A stretch of 25,376 nucleotides of DNA from CALZFJ01 sp964459845 (GCA_964459845.1 CAYWOC010000032.1:1-25376); one strand, 5' to 3'. Counted from the first letter of the stretch, positions 17,121 to 24,657 are shown. A program made the numbers and translations. The notes: generated by a model from the sequence alone, not told the origin.

Positions 17121-17216
17121 TGGAATGTAATCCGCAAAAATTGCAATATTCTGGGAACGTAATCCATAAAAATCGCAATATTTTTGGATTTGAACCATAA
17201 ACAAGCTATATTTGCA
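17121..17216 (+). repeat. Three tandem 32-bp repeats overlapping a promoter
   Basis: Copies lie at 17121-17152, 17153-17184 and 17185-17216. Copies 1 and 2 agree at 26 of 32 positions and share the cores GTAATCC, AAAAAT and GCAATATT; copy 3 is more diverged and needs a one-base gap. The GGA...AATCC core is partly palindromic, as a protein-binding site would be. There are no spacers, so this is not a CRISPR array. Confidence 0.8.
17183..17214 (+). promoter_or_regulatory. Promoter of the AAA/DUF4143 gene, inside the repeat array
   Basis: TTTG (17183-17186), a 20-base spacer and TATATTTG (17207-17214) fit the Bacteroidota consensus. The -7 box is the third copy's version of the CAATATT segment in the other repeats. 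The gene's ATG is at 17240. Confidence 0.75.
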
Positions 17217-17239
17217 AATACATAATATGCTATATATGT

Positions 17240-18358
17240 ATGATTGAAAGAAGTTTAGAAAATAGCGTTAAAGGAAAATTAGGGAAAGGCAAAGCCATTG
17301 TTATTTTGGGAGCAAGACAAGTGGGGAAAACGACTTTTCTTCATAAGATAATTAATGAGAGCAATGTCTTGTGGCTAAATGGCGATGAACCCGACGTGAG
17401 GATACTTTTCGAGCATGCTTCATCCACTCGGCTCAAGAGCATAATAGGGAATAGCAAGACTATAGTGATAGATGAGGCACAGCGTATTCCAGACATAGGT
17501 ATCTGCTTGAAATTGATAATAGACAATATTTCAGATGTTCAAGTGATAGCCACTGGGAGTTCTTCATTTGATTTAGCAAATCTTGTGAATGAGCCACTCA
17601 CAGGACGTAAATATGAGTTTCTAATGTATCCTTTGTCGTTTTCGGAGCTGGTGAGGCATTATGGCTTGCTCGAAGAGATGCGCTTGTTGCCACACAGGTT
17701 GCTTTATGGCGGCTATCCCGATGTCGTGAACAGTCTCGGTGAGGAGCGAGACATATTGCAGCGGCTTGCCGATAGCTATCTATATAAGGATATATTGATG
17801 TTTGATAAGATAAAGAAGAGCGAAAAGATTGTAAAGCTTCTTCAAGCCATAGCGTTTCAGATAGGTGCGGAAGTGTCGTTCAACGAACTTGCGCAGACGT
17901 GCGGACTTGACCCAAAGACTGTGGATGCATATGTGCAGCTTCTCGAACAAGCATATATAATATTCCGATTGCCTTCATATAGTCGTAATTTACGCAATGA
18001 ACTGAAATTTGCCAAAAAGATTTATTTTTGGGATTGTGGCATACGCAATGCGGTGATAGGCAATTTTATGCCAGTTGAGATGCGTCAGGACGTGGGCGCA
18101 TTGTTCGAAAATTATATTGTTGCAGAGCGGTTGAAATCGCAACAATATAAGCAGACTTACTCAAAAGGCTATTTTTGGCGCACGACAGCCAAAAATGAAA
18201 TAGATTATCTTGAAGAATGTGACGGAAGATTGTCGGCATTTGAGTTTAAGTGGAATCCTCAGAGAAAAGCAGCATTGCCGGCTGCTTTTGCAAGGAGCTA
18301 TCCTGAGGTGGATTTTAAGGTGGTGACGCGCGACAATTACTTTGAGTTTCTTTCGTGA
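17240..18358 (+). CDS. AAA-family ATPase with DUF4143 C-terminal domain
   Basis: The 372-residue protein has Walker A GARQVGKT (24-31), Walker B IVIDEAQ (75-81) and a sensor region ATGSSSFDL, then a winged-helix-like middle (about 200-245), and ends in the DUF4143 domain. The terminal part has NEIDYLEECDGRL followed by FEFKW, resembling the D...ExK core of restriction-nuclease folds. Proteins of this type are abundant and often multi-copy in Bacteroidota, but no established function is known to me. The ATG at 17240 is used because an ATG four bases earlier hits a stop at once. It has its own promoter within a 32-bp repeat array and lies in an accessory region with a restriction-modification system nearby. 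Confidence 0.88.
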   Translation: MIERSLENSVKGKLGKGKAIVILGARQVGKTTFLHKIINESNVLWLNGDEPDVRILFEHASSTRLKSIIGNSKTIVIDEAQRIPDIGICLKLIIDNISDVQVIATGSSSFDLANLVNEPLTGRKYEFLMYPLSFSELVRHYGLLEEMRLLPHRLLYGGYPDVVNSLGEERDILQRLADSYLYKDILMFDKIKKSEKIVKLLQAIAFQIGAEVSFNELAQTCGLDPKTVDAYVQLLEQAYIIFRLPSYSRNLRNELKFAKKIYFWDCGIRNAVIGNFMPVEMRQDVGALFENYIVAERLKSQQYKQTYSKGYFWRTTAKNEIDYLEECDGRLSAFEFKWNPQRKAALPAAFARSYPEVDFKVVTRDNYFEFLS

Positions 18359-18414
18359 TTGATGATGGCTATATTAGGTTTTGCTGTAATTGACAATAAA
18401 AACAATATGTAATA

Positions 18415-18885
18415 ATGGAAAAAGACAAAAAACAAGCACACACAGGCATTGTGGTGAGGCATCCGTTCCGCCACTCGTTGCCGCTTCAGATTCGATTCAA
18501 CGATATCGACACACTCGGCCATGTGAACAACTCGGTGTATTTCCCGTTCTTTGACCTTGGAAAGGCGATGTATTTCAATGCCGTGAGGGGCGAGAGCGTC
18601 GATTGGAAGAAGGCAGACATCGTAGTGGCAAACATCAACTGCGACTTTATTGCCCCGATATATTTCAATGAGAAGATAGAGGTGCGCACTCAAGTGGACA
18701 AGATGGGGGGCAAGAGTTTCCGTATGATTCAAGCCATTGTAAACTCTGAAACAGGCGACGTGAAGTGCCTGTGTGCCACGATAATGGTCGGCTTCGATGT
18801 GAAAAAAGGCTGTGCCGCCCCTATAGCCGACGAATGGCGTACCGCCCTCACCCAATATGAAGCCCGCGACCTCAGCGCAGAATAA
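18415..18885 (+). CDS. Acyl-CoA thioesterase, hotdog fold (4HBT/FadM-like)
   Basis: This enzyme cleaves acyl-CoA or acyl-carrier thioesters. The 156-residue protein shows the single-domain hotdog pattern RFNDIDTLGHVNNSVYFPFF (27-46), where Asp32 is the expected catalytic acid and HVNN is the helix start conserved in FadM/YbgC relatives. Length fits the family. The start is ATG at 18415, 56 bases after the DUF4143 gene, and no terminator separates them. Its base composition matches the core genes and not the AT-rich restriction module that follows. The natural substrate is unknown. Confidence 0.88.
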   Translation: MEKDKKQAHTGIVVRHPFRHSLPLQIRFNDIDTLGHVNNSVYFPFFDLGKAMYFNAVRGESVDWKKADIVVANINCDFIAPIYFNEKIEVRTQVDKMGGKSFRMIQAIVNSETGDVKCLCATIMVGFDVKKGCAAPIADEWRTALTQYEARDLSAE

Positions 18886-18935
18886 CGCACTGTAATGCAA
18901 TGGGGTGATAGCGATTTTGCTGTTTGAATTTAGTT

Positions 18936-18966
18936 TTTGCAAAGTAAAAAGAAAAAACTATCTTTG
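18936..18966 (+). promoter_or_regulatory. Promoter of the restriction-modification module
   Basis: TTTG (18936-18939), a 19-base spacer and TATCTTTG (18959-18966) match the Bacteroidota consensus. A 7-bp dyad TGCAAAG (18938-18944) / CTTTGCA (18962-18968) spans both elements and could be an operator. The resulting leader would be nearly 200 bases. Confidence 0.68.
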
Positions 18967-18979
18967 CATATATAATGTC

Positions 18980-19039
18980 AAGTATGCTTTCTTATGCGAA
19001 TAAGCTGCCAGAGGTGGTTTGTTCGCATAAAATATACTT
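18980..19039 (+). repeat. Inverted repeat in the leader of the methyltransferase gene
   Basis: The outer arms AAGTAT (18980-18985) and ATACTT (19034-19039) and the inner arms TTATGCGAA (18992-19000) and TTCGCATAA (19022-19030) are perfect complements around a 21-base loop. No T-run follows, so it is not a simple terminator. It could be a leader structure or a protein-binding dyad. Confidence 0.7.
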
Positions 19040-19166
19040 TTAATGTTAAAATCTGAGAAAAGACCAATCAACAAGCATAAGCAGTTTAGCGGATAGCAAC
19101 TAATAATAAATTCTTTTGTGGTTGAGTGGGTTTAATCTTCAGATTCTATTTTAGATTTTAAAATAA

Positions 19167-20231
19167 ATGCGTAGTACTTCAAAATATACATTTATTGACT
19201 TATTCGCTGGTATTGGTGGATTTAGGATTGCGTTGCAAAATGTGGGCTGCAAGTGTGTGTTTTCTTCGGAATGGGACAAAAATGCGCAAGAAACATATTT
19301 TCGCAATTATGGAGTGTTGCCATATGGAGATATAACGAGCGAAGAGACACAATCTCATATACCAGATAAATTTGATATTTTATGTGGAGGATTTCCGTGC
19401 CAGCCGTTTAGTATATGTGGAAAGAAAAGAGGGTTTGAGGATACCAGGGGGACGCTTTTCTTTGAAATTTGTAAAATAGTAGAAAAGCATCAGCCGAAAT
19501 GTCTATTCCTCGAAAATGTGCAGCATCTTACGAAACACGATCATGGGCGTACTTTTAGAGTTATTGTAGATTCGTTGAACGAACTTGGATATAATGTGAG
19601 CTATAAGATTTTGAATGCAAAAGATTTTGGCTTGCCTCAATTCAGAGAACGAATCTTTATTGTTGCATCGAAAAAATCATTCTTTAATTTTTCAAAGGTA
19701 AAAATAGAAAAACCATGTAAGTTGGAAGACTTCCTTGATTCATCCGGGGAATTTGAAATATTAAATAAGTCGGATTACACGCTTCTTCCCAAGTCGTTAG
19801 TAAAGAAGCAGGAGAAAAGTGGATTGGTATTTTGTGGCTACAGGAATAAAAGTATTTGGAAAAAAGGAATACGGCCCGATGCTTTGCATCTTTCGCGATG
19901 CCATAGGCAACCAAATAGGATTTATTCTGTGAAAGGAAACCATCCGACCATACCTTCCCAAGAGACAAGTGGAAGATTCTTTATATATATACCGGAGCAA
20001 GATGTTGTGAGAAAGCTTACTATAAATGAATGCTATAGAATTATGGGTTTCCCAGAAACATTCATAAAGCACGATGTGATTGGTGCTCAATATAAACAAA
20101 TAGGCAATTCTGTAGCAATTCCAGTGATACAAGCAATAGCAGAGCAAATTATAAAGCAACAAATATTAGAACCTGATAATATTAAAAGAGATGTTAGACC
20201 TGGAGAAAATTTTCAATATAGCTTGTTCTAA
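19167..20231 (+). CDS. Type II DNA (cytosine-5) methyltransferase
   Basis: It methylates C5 of cytosine in a specific site and protects host DNA from the partner nuclease. The 354 residues show the ordered m5C motifs: I FIDLFAGIGGFRIAL (9-23), III YGDIT, IV GGFPCQPFS with catalytic Cys78, VI ENV (116-118), VIII QFRERIFIV (158-166), a variable target-recognition region (about 175-270), IX RKLTINECYRIMGFP and X YKQIGNSVAIPVI. The recognition site cannot be read. The gene is visibly more AT-rich than its neighbours, consistent with horizontal transfer. It overlaps the next gene by 41 bases in another frame and has a long structured leader. Confidence 0.95.
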   Translation: MRSTSKYTFIDLFAGIGGFRIALQNVGCKCVFSSEWDKNAQETYFRNYGVLPYGDITSEETQSHIPDKFDILCGGFPCQPFSICGKKRGFEDTRGTLFFEICKIVEKHQPKCLFLENVQHLTKHDHGRTFRVIVDSLNELGYNVSYKILNAKDFGLPQFRERIFIVASKKSFFNFSKVKIEKPCKLEDFLDSSGEFEILNKSDYTLLPKSLVKKQEKSGLVFCGYRNKSIWKKGIRPDALHLSRCHRQPNRIYSVKGNHPTIPSQETSGRFFIYIPEQDVVRKLTINECYRIMGFPETFIKHDVIGAQYKQIGNSVAIPVIQAIAEQIIKQQILEPDNIKRDVRPGENFQYSLF

Positions 20232-21270
20232 GGAAGATTATAACATTCCAGATACAATCAAAGATTATCTGAAGATTATTGGAGAACATTGTTACAAGCA
20301 TAAAGCTGTTTATACGGTGCTTGTTACCCTATTGTACTATAAATATCTGCATCCAGAACAAGATGTGAGGATGCATCAAGAAAAATTGGAGAATGGATTT
20401 TCGGGGAGGACGTTTGATACGAACAATGTGACTCCAGTTTTGAGAAAATTAGGTCTTCCAAGTATGTCAGAGAGTGGCTGGCTTACTCGTTCTTTAGAGC
20501 AGCCATATCCTTATACTCTTAATTATAGCGGCAGAATCGCAGGCGGCGTGAAAGACCCATTTTTATGGTCGTTGGATTATGTGGAGAAAAATTCAGATAA
20601 AGCCGAAGAAATGCTGATGTATTTACTTAATACGGTATGGAATAAAAGCTTGGACAATATTGTTATAATAAAACCATTGTCTAATCCTGAAAAACTTACA
20701 ATAGATAATATAATTAAGGCGTTGGATAAACATTTCCGTTATAGATATGATACGCATAATGGAGCCAAACTTCCTGTATTGGCATTTTATGCAATATATA
20801 CGTCAATAATAAGTGAAGTCAAAAGATATGAAGGATGTCGGCTTGCGCCTTTGGCAAGCCTGACAGCTTGTGATTTGACATCTAAGGCAAGTGGTGATGT
20901 TGAAATATTCAAGGGCAGCAATCTTTTTGAGTCTGTTGAAATTAAATTAGATAAAAAGATTAATGCACAAATTGTTCGTGTTGTAAAAGATAAAATTTAT
21001 AGGAATAACCCGAGTCGGTACTATGTCCTTTCATATTGCGGAATTGATGAAAATGAGCGTGTTGAAATACAAAATGTAGTTGATGACGTGCGGCGAGAAC
21101 ATGGATGTCAAATTATTATAAATGGATTGCTCCCGACAATAAAATATTATTTGCGCTTGATTACAAATATTGAGGATTTTGTTAAAAATTATAGCTCTTT
21201 TGTTGAACGAGATGTAGAGTTGCAGACTATACATAAGACTGTATGGAATGAAATACTGCAAGAATTATAG
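20191..21270 (+). CDS. Probable type II restriction endonuclease, PD-(D/E)XK type
   Basis: This is the likely nuclease partner of the overlapping methyltransferase. I cannot name its family with certainty. The 359 residues include LLYYKYLHPEQDVRMHQ, GFSGRTFDTNNVTPVL (69-84) and SGWLTRSLEQPYPYTL, segments I recall only vaguely from restriction enzymes encoded beside m5C methyltransferases. The best active-site candidate is Asp236 in SGDVEIF with Glu250 and Lys252 in VEIK, the spacing of a PD-(D/E)XK core. The start ATG at 20191 overlaps the methyltransferase by 41 bases; the next in-frame Met lies 60 codons later, so the overlap is probably real. AT-rich like its partner. No separate control gene is seen. 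Confidence 0.77.
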   Translation: MLDLEKIFNIACSKEDYNIPDTIKDYLKIIGEHCYKHKAVYTVLVTLLYYKYLHPEQDVRMHQEKLENGFSGRTFDTNNVTPVLRKLGLPSMSESGWLTRSLEQPYPYTLNYSGRIAGGVKDPFLWSLDYVEKNSDKAEEMLMYLLNTVWNKSLDNIVIIKPLSNPEKLTIDNIIKALDKHFRYRYDTHNGAKLPVLAFYAIYTSIISEVKRYEGCRLAPLASLTACDLTSKASGDVEIFKGSNLFESVEIKLDKKINAQIVRVVKDKIYRNNPSRYYVLSYCGIDENERVEIQNVVDDVRREHGCQIIINGLLPTIKYYLRLITNIEDFVKNYSSFVERDVELQTIHKTVWNEILQEL

Positions 21271-21342
21271 CATAGGTTGGCTTGGTGATATGTCAAAAAT
21301 TGATGTTAGTGAAAAAGGATAGAATAGTTAAACACTAAAAAC

Positions 21343-21373
21343 TTGCTTTTGCGAATGGGTTGCACTAACTTTG
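21343..21373 (+). promoter_or_regulatory. Promoter of the kdsD-like operon
   Basis: TTG (21343-21345), a 20-base spacer and TAACTTTG (21366-21373) fit the Bacteroidota promoter. The ATG at 21403 follows about 30 bases later. The promoter separates this operon from the restriction module. Confidence 0.7.
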
Positions 21374-21402
21374 CAGAAATAAAATAAAGAATCGAGTTGA
21401 TT

Positions 21403-22002
21403 ATGGATATTAAGCAGTCAATGCGTGATATATTGGAGGCTGAGAGCCGCGCGATACGCGAGATTCCAGTCACCGACGAGTATGAGCGAGCTGTGAGCCT
21501 CATTGTGCATCAAGTGAAAGAGCTTGGCGGCAAATTGGTGACTTCCGGCATGGGCAAGTGCGGGCAGATAGCCATGAACATTGCCACAACGTTTGCCTCT
21601 ACGGGCATTCCGGCAGTGACACTTCATCCGAGCGAGGCGCAGCATGGCGACCTCGGCGTGCTACAGCCCAATGATGTGATGCTTCTGCTGTCGAATTCGG
21701 GCAGGACTACCGAGATTATCGACCTTGTGTCGCTCGCACATAATCTTTATCCACAGCTTAAATTCATCGTAATAACCGGTAACGACAAGAGCGAACTTGC
21801 AAAGCTCGCCGATGTGTGCCTATTTACCGGAGGTGCGCCAGAGGTGTGTCCGCTGGGGCTTACCCCTACCACATCCACCACTATGATGACCGTGATAGGC
21901 GATGTGCTTGTGGTGAACACTATGCTTGTGACAGGATTCACGAAGCAGGAATATGCGTTGCGTCACCATGGTGGCTATCTTGGACAGAAGAGCCGCAGAT
22001 AG
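21403..22002 (+). CDS. kdsD: SIS-domain sugar-phosphate isomerase (arabinose-5-phosphate isomerase, KdsD/KpsF-like)
   Basis: It interconverts ribulose-5-phosphate and arabinose-5-phosphate, the first step toward Kdo for lipopolysaccharide or capsule. From the ATG at 21403 (an in-frame TTG at 21397 is less likely) the protein has 199 residues. It shows the SIS motifs TSGMGKCG (47-54), HPSEAQHGDLG (75-85) and SNSGRTTEI (97-105), and ends in GLTPTTSTTMMTVIGD. It lacks the two C-terminal CBS domains of the Escherichia coli enzyme, as do other Bacteroides-type single-domain forms. It has its own promoter and probably leads an operon with the PfkB-like gene. Confidence 0.87.
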   Translation: MDIKQSMRDILEAESRAIREIPVTDEYERAVSLIVHQVKELGGKLVTSGMGKCGQIAMNIATTFASTGIPAVTLHPSEAQHGDLGVLQPNDVMLLLSNSGRTTEIIDLVSLAHNLYPQLKFIVITGNDKSELAKLADVCLFTGGAPEVCPLGLTPTTSTTMMTVIGDVLVVNTMLVTGFTKQEYALRHHGGYLGQKSRR

Positions 22003-22045
22003 TATTGCCATAATGAATTGATTTTTTGAAAAGGAATAAAATAGA

Positions 22046-22915
22046 ATGCGAAGAGTTTTTGCTATTGGTGAGTCGGTGCTCGATATTTTGTTTGACGGCG
22101 ACGACAAGCCTGTAAAATCATTTGTGGGCGGGCGTGTCGTGAATGCGGCTGCCATGCTTGGCAAGCAGAATGTACCGGTGTCGATAGTGAGCGAATGTTG
22201 CAACGACCACACGGGCGACATAGTTATGAAGTTCTTGACCGACAACGGCGTGGATACGACATCGGTGGATCGCTTCACCGACGGAGCTACTGCCGTGTCG
22301 CTGATATTCAACCGCGATGATAAAGTGGTGCGCTCGAATTATATGAATTATCCAGCCGAGCGATTTGACGTGGTTTGGCCTCGCTTCAACGATGACGATG
22401 TGATGCTCTTCGGCTCATTCTACAGTATAGAGGAGAAGGTGCGTGAACCGCTCTACGATATGCTCTCATATGTGGCTGAGCGCAAGATTATAATGATATA
22501 TCTTCCTGGCTGCCAGCACGGCATCAATTGCCGCTTGACGAAAGTGATGCCAGCCATACTTGAAAACATTGAATTATCGAACATAATTGTAGCCAATCGC
22601 TCCGACATTGATGCCATATTTCCCGGCGAAGGTCCTGACAAGGCTTTCCGCAATCATATGGAGTCGTATAATCCCATATTCTTGTTTATAGGCGATGACT
22701 ATAGTGTGACAATCTATTCTCGTGGAAGCAAAGTGACAGTTCCGGCTGTGTCAAATTATTCTGGCGAAGGCTTCTTGTGGCAGTCGAGGTTTGTGTCGTC
22801 GGTCATCAGGCGGCTTATCGCCGACGGCATAACAGAAGCCGGCTTGAGCAAGCTGACCGAAGACGAATGGAGCAAAATCGTGGGTGATGCCATAGCAGCG
22901 GCAAGAGGTGAGTGA
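22046..22915 (+). CDS. PfkB-fold carbohydrate-kinase-like protein, possibly catalytically dead
   Basis: The 289 residues have the PfkB (ribokinase) fold pattern: an N-terminal FAIGESVLDILFDG, the sugar-binding GG region FVGGRVVNAAAMLG (26-39), the VSECCNDHTGD strand, IVANRSDIDAIFPG in place of the NExE region, and a nucleotide-side C-terminus. The essential GAGD box, whose Asp is the catalytic base, reads GEGF (240-243), and the mid-protein Asp-Pro-Asn-x-Arg segment is replaced by IYLPGCQHGINCR (151-163). Loss of both argues against normal sugar phosphorylation, so a regulatory or binding role is possible. It lies 43 bases after the KdsD-like gene and 62 bases before the TPR/GDPD gene. Confidence 0.82.
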   Translation: MRRVFAIGESVLDILFDGDDKPVKSFVGGRVVNAAAMLGKQNVPVSIVSECCNDHTGDIVMKFLTDNGVDTTSVDRFTDGATAVSLIFNRDDKVVRSNYMNYPAERFDVVWPRFNDDDVMLFGSFYSIEEKVREPLYDMLSYVAERKIIMIYLPGCQHGINCRLTKVMPAILENIELSNIIVANRSDIDAIFPGEGPDKAFRNHMESYNPIFLFIGDDYSVTIYSRGSKVTVPAVSNYSGEGFLWQSRFVSSVIRRLIADGITEAGLSKLTEDEWSKIVGDAIAAARGE

Positions 22916-22977
22916 ACTTTGACGCAGCAAAGGTTGTAATATATGAAACAATCAAAAATCGAAATAAAAGTTTTGCC

Positions 22978-24657
22978 ATGAAACCGATTTCAGTAGATAC
23001 GGTATTCCCCCGGGTGGAAATTCAGGGCGTGGAGCTGATAGAACCACTGCGCAAAATGCTTACCGACAATGCCGACTGTGAGGCTGTGGGCTGCGAGGTG
23101 GATAAACTTCTTTCTTGTGAAGCCGAGCCGCTACCAGTGCTGGCTAAAGCGTGGGTGCAATTTGTGGCAGTAGGGCTTCAGCTTGCAAAGGCGGCATACA
23201 ATGATGCCGTGGAGGCTTGCGTGGAGGTGCTGCACACACTGATTGAAGCCGAGGACATCGACCGCAAAGGCGTCGATTTCCTTGCATTGGTGGCTGGTGT
23301 GCTATATGACTTGGCTTATATCCACAACAAACTCGGCGACAACAAGCGTGCCGAGAAGGAGCTTGTGAAATCACAGAAGATATTCGACAAACTGGCGAAG
23401 AAGGACAATCCCCGGTTTGCCGCCACTCTTGTTGAGGCATTGAACGCTTCGACCGACATATTCCAATCGAAGCTCAAACTTATGAATCTGCTTGCACACT
23501 ATCAGGTGGCTGCCGACCTGTATCAGAACAAAGTGGCTTCGGGGGTGAGCAATGCTGTAGATAGGCTTGTGGACTCTTTGAAAAATCAAGGAGACATACA
23601 TCTGAAAATAGGCAATTACCGCGATGCGGTGAAATATTACACCAAGGCAATACGCTATCATAAGCGCGTGAGCGGGACTATGGGACTGCGCGAACTGCGC
23701 ATATCGCTGAGTATGGCAAAGGCTTTGCTCAACATAATCAACCGCCATGCCGCCGGCGAGCAACTGCTGGCATCGCTGCTGCCGCTTGCCGAGAAGCTGG
23801 ATGCTAAAGCCGAAATTGAGGAAATAAAAAATCTCCAGAACAATTTTAATAAAACCTTTGATATTATGACATTCTTCAAGAAACTATTTGTAGTGGCTCT
23901 CGTGATGGGGGCTGCATTGACTGTGAATGCTCAGGTGGTTATCGGGCATCGTGGCTCGGTGTGGGGTGTAGAGAACACGCGCGCTGCATTCATCAATGGT
24001 GTGAACAATGGCTATGAGGGCTTGGAGTGCGACATACACTGCACAAGCGACGGCTTATTCGTGATAAACCACGACAACACTTTCAAGCGCGTTGGCGGTT
24101 CTGACATCGACATATCAAAGATGACCGCACACGAAGTGCTGACAATGAATCTCAGCCAGACACGCGACAAGAAATTCTATGAGGCTCGCCCAATAACGCT
24201 CGGCGAATACCTTGATATATGCAAGGAATATGATAAAATACCAGTTATAGAGATTAAGGACTATTGCTGGAACATATATTCACGCAACGACAATCCCAAA
24301 GACTTCTGCTACGACGGAGTGCCTGCGCTGATGGATTTGATTCGCAGCAAAGGCTTGACCGACAAAGTGGTGATTATCTCTTTCATGGCAGGAGTAATCG
24401 ATAATATCCGCAAGAATTATCCCGATGTGCAGCTCCAATTCTTGTGCGGCAAGGAATGGAAAGACTATGAGAAGTGGTGCAAGAAGTGCCACATCGACCT
24501 CGATGTGCATCACAGCGCAGTGTGTGAGGAGATGGTGGAGTCGTTCCATAAAGCCGGCTTGCGGGTGAATGCGTGGACTGTAGATGACCCGGCAGTGTTC
24601 AAGCGTCTGCAAGATCTTGGTGTGGATATGATCACTACTAATAAATTGTCAAAATAA
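22978..24657 (+). CDS. TPR-repeat protein read in frame into a glycerophosphodiesterase
   Basis: The open frame runs 559 codons from the ATG at 22978 (MKPISVDTVFPRVEIQ); an upstream GTG at 22912 overlaps the previous gene and is less likely. Residues 1 to about 290 form a cytoplasmic-looking tetratricopeptide protein (for example LKNQGDIHLKIGNYRDAVKY). At residue 297 a typical signal peptide begins, followed by a complete GDPD domain. A signal peptide inside a fusion would act as a membrane segment, which is an unusual design. In the neighbouring frame TAATAA lies just before the second ATG, reached if the A6 run at about 23825-23830 held one more A. So the fusion may come from a one-base loss, real or a sequencing error. 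The TPR part's function is unknown. Confidence 0.72.
   Translation: MKPISVDTVFPRVEIQGVELIEPLRKMLTDNADCEAVGCEVDKLLSCEAEPLPVLAKAWVQFVAVGLQLAKAAYNDAVEACVEVLHTLIEAEDIDRKGVDFLALVAGVLYDLAYIHNKLGDNKRAEKELVKSQKIFDKLAKKDNPRFAATLVEALNASTDIFQSKLKLMNLLAHYQVAADLYQNKVASGVSNAVDRLVDSLKNQGDIHLKIGNYRDAVKYYTKAIRYHKRVSGTMGLRELRISLSMAKALLNIINRHAAGEQLLASLLPLAEKLDAKAEIEEIKNLQNNFNKTFDIMTFFKKLFVVALVMGAALTVNAQVVIGHRGSVWGVENTRAAFINGVNNGYEGLECDIHCTSDGLFVINHDNTFKRVGGSDIDISKMTAHEVLTMNLSQTRDKKFYEARPITLGEYLDICKEYDKIPVIEIKDYCWNIYSRNDNPKDFCYDGVPALMDLIRSKGLTDKVVIISFMAGVIDNIRKNYPDVQLQFLCGKEWKDYEKWCKKCHIDLDVHHSAVCEEMVESFHKAGLRVNAWTVDDPAVFKRLQDLGVDMITTNKLSK
23866..24657 (+). CDS. Secreted glycerophosphodiester phosphodiesterase (GDPD) domain
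   Basis: GDPD enzymes split glycerophosphodiesters into an alcohol and glycerol-3-phosphate. From the internal ATG at 23866 the 263 residues start MTFFKKLFVVALVMGAALTV and then NAQ, a textbook signal peptide, so the mature enzyme would act in the periplasm. Catalytic landmarks are GHRG (27-30), ENT (36-38), ECDIH (54-58), NHD with His69, and IEIKDY. The C-terminal GLRVNAWTVDDP and MITTNK segments complete the barrel. Length and order are normal for a stand-alone GDPD, which favours separate translation from this ATG even though no stop divides it from the upstream TPR frame. ribH follows after 42 bases. Confidence 0.88.
   Translation: MTFFKKLFVVALVMGAALTVNAQVVIGHRGSVWGVENTRAAFINGVNNGYEGLECDIHCTSDGLFVINHDNTFKRVGGSDIDISKMTAHEVLTMNLSQTRDKKFYEARPITLGEYLDICKEYDKIPVIEIKDYCWNIYSRNDNPKDFCYDGVPALMDLIRSKGLTDKVVIISFMAGVIDNIRKNYPDVQLQFLCGKEWKDYEKWCKKCHIDLDVHHSAVCEEMVESFHKAGLRVNAWTVDDPAVFKRLQDLGVDMITTNKLSK

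Noticed and set aside
17121..17216. CRISPR array
   Set aside because: The repeats are directly adjacent, diverged and lack spacers; no cas gene is in the window.
21271..21342. Terminator or insertion boundary after the restriction nuclease
   Set aside because: No stable hairpin with a T-run and no repeat matching the left side of the module was found.
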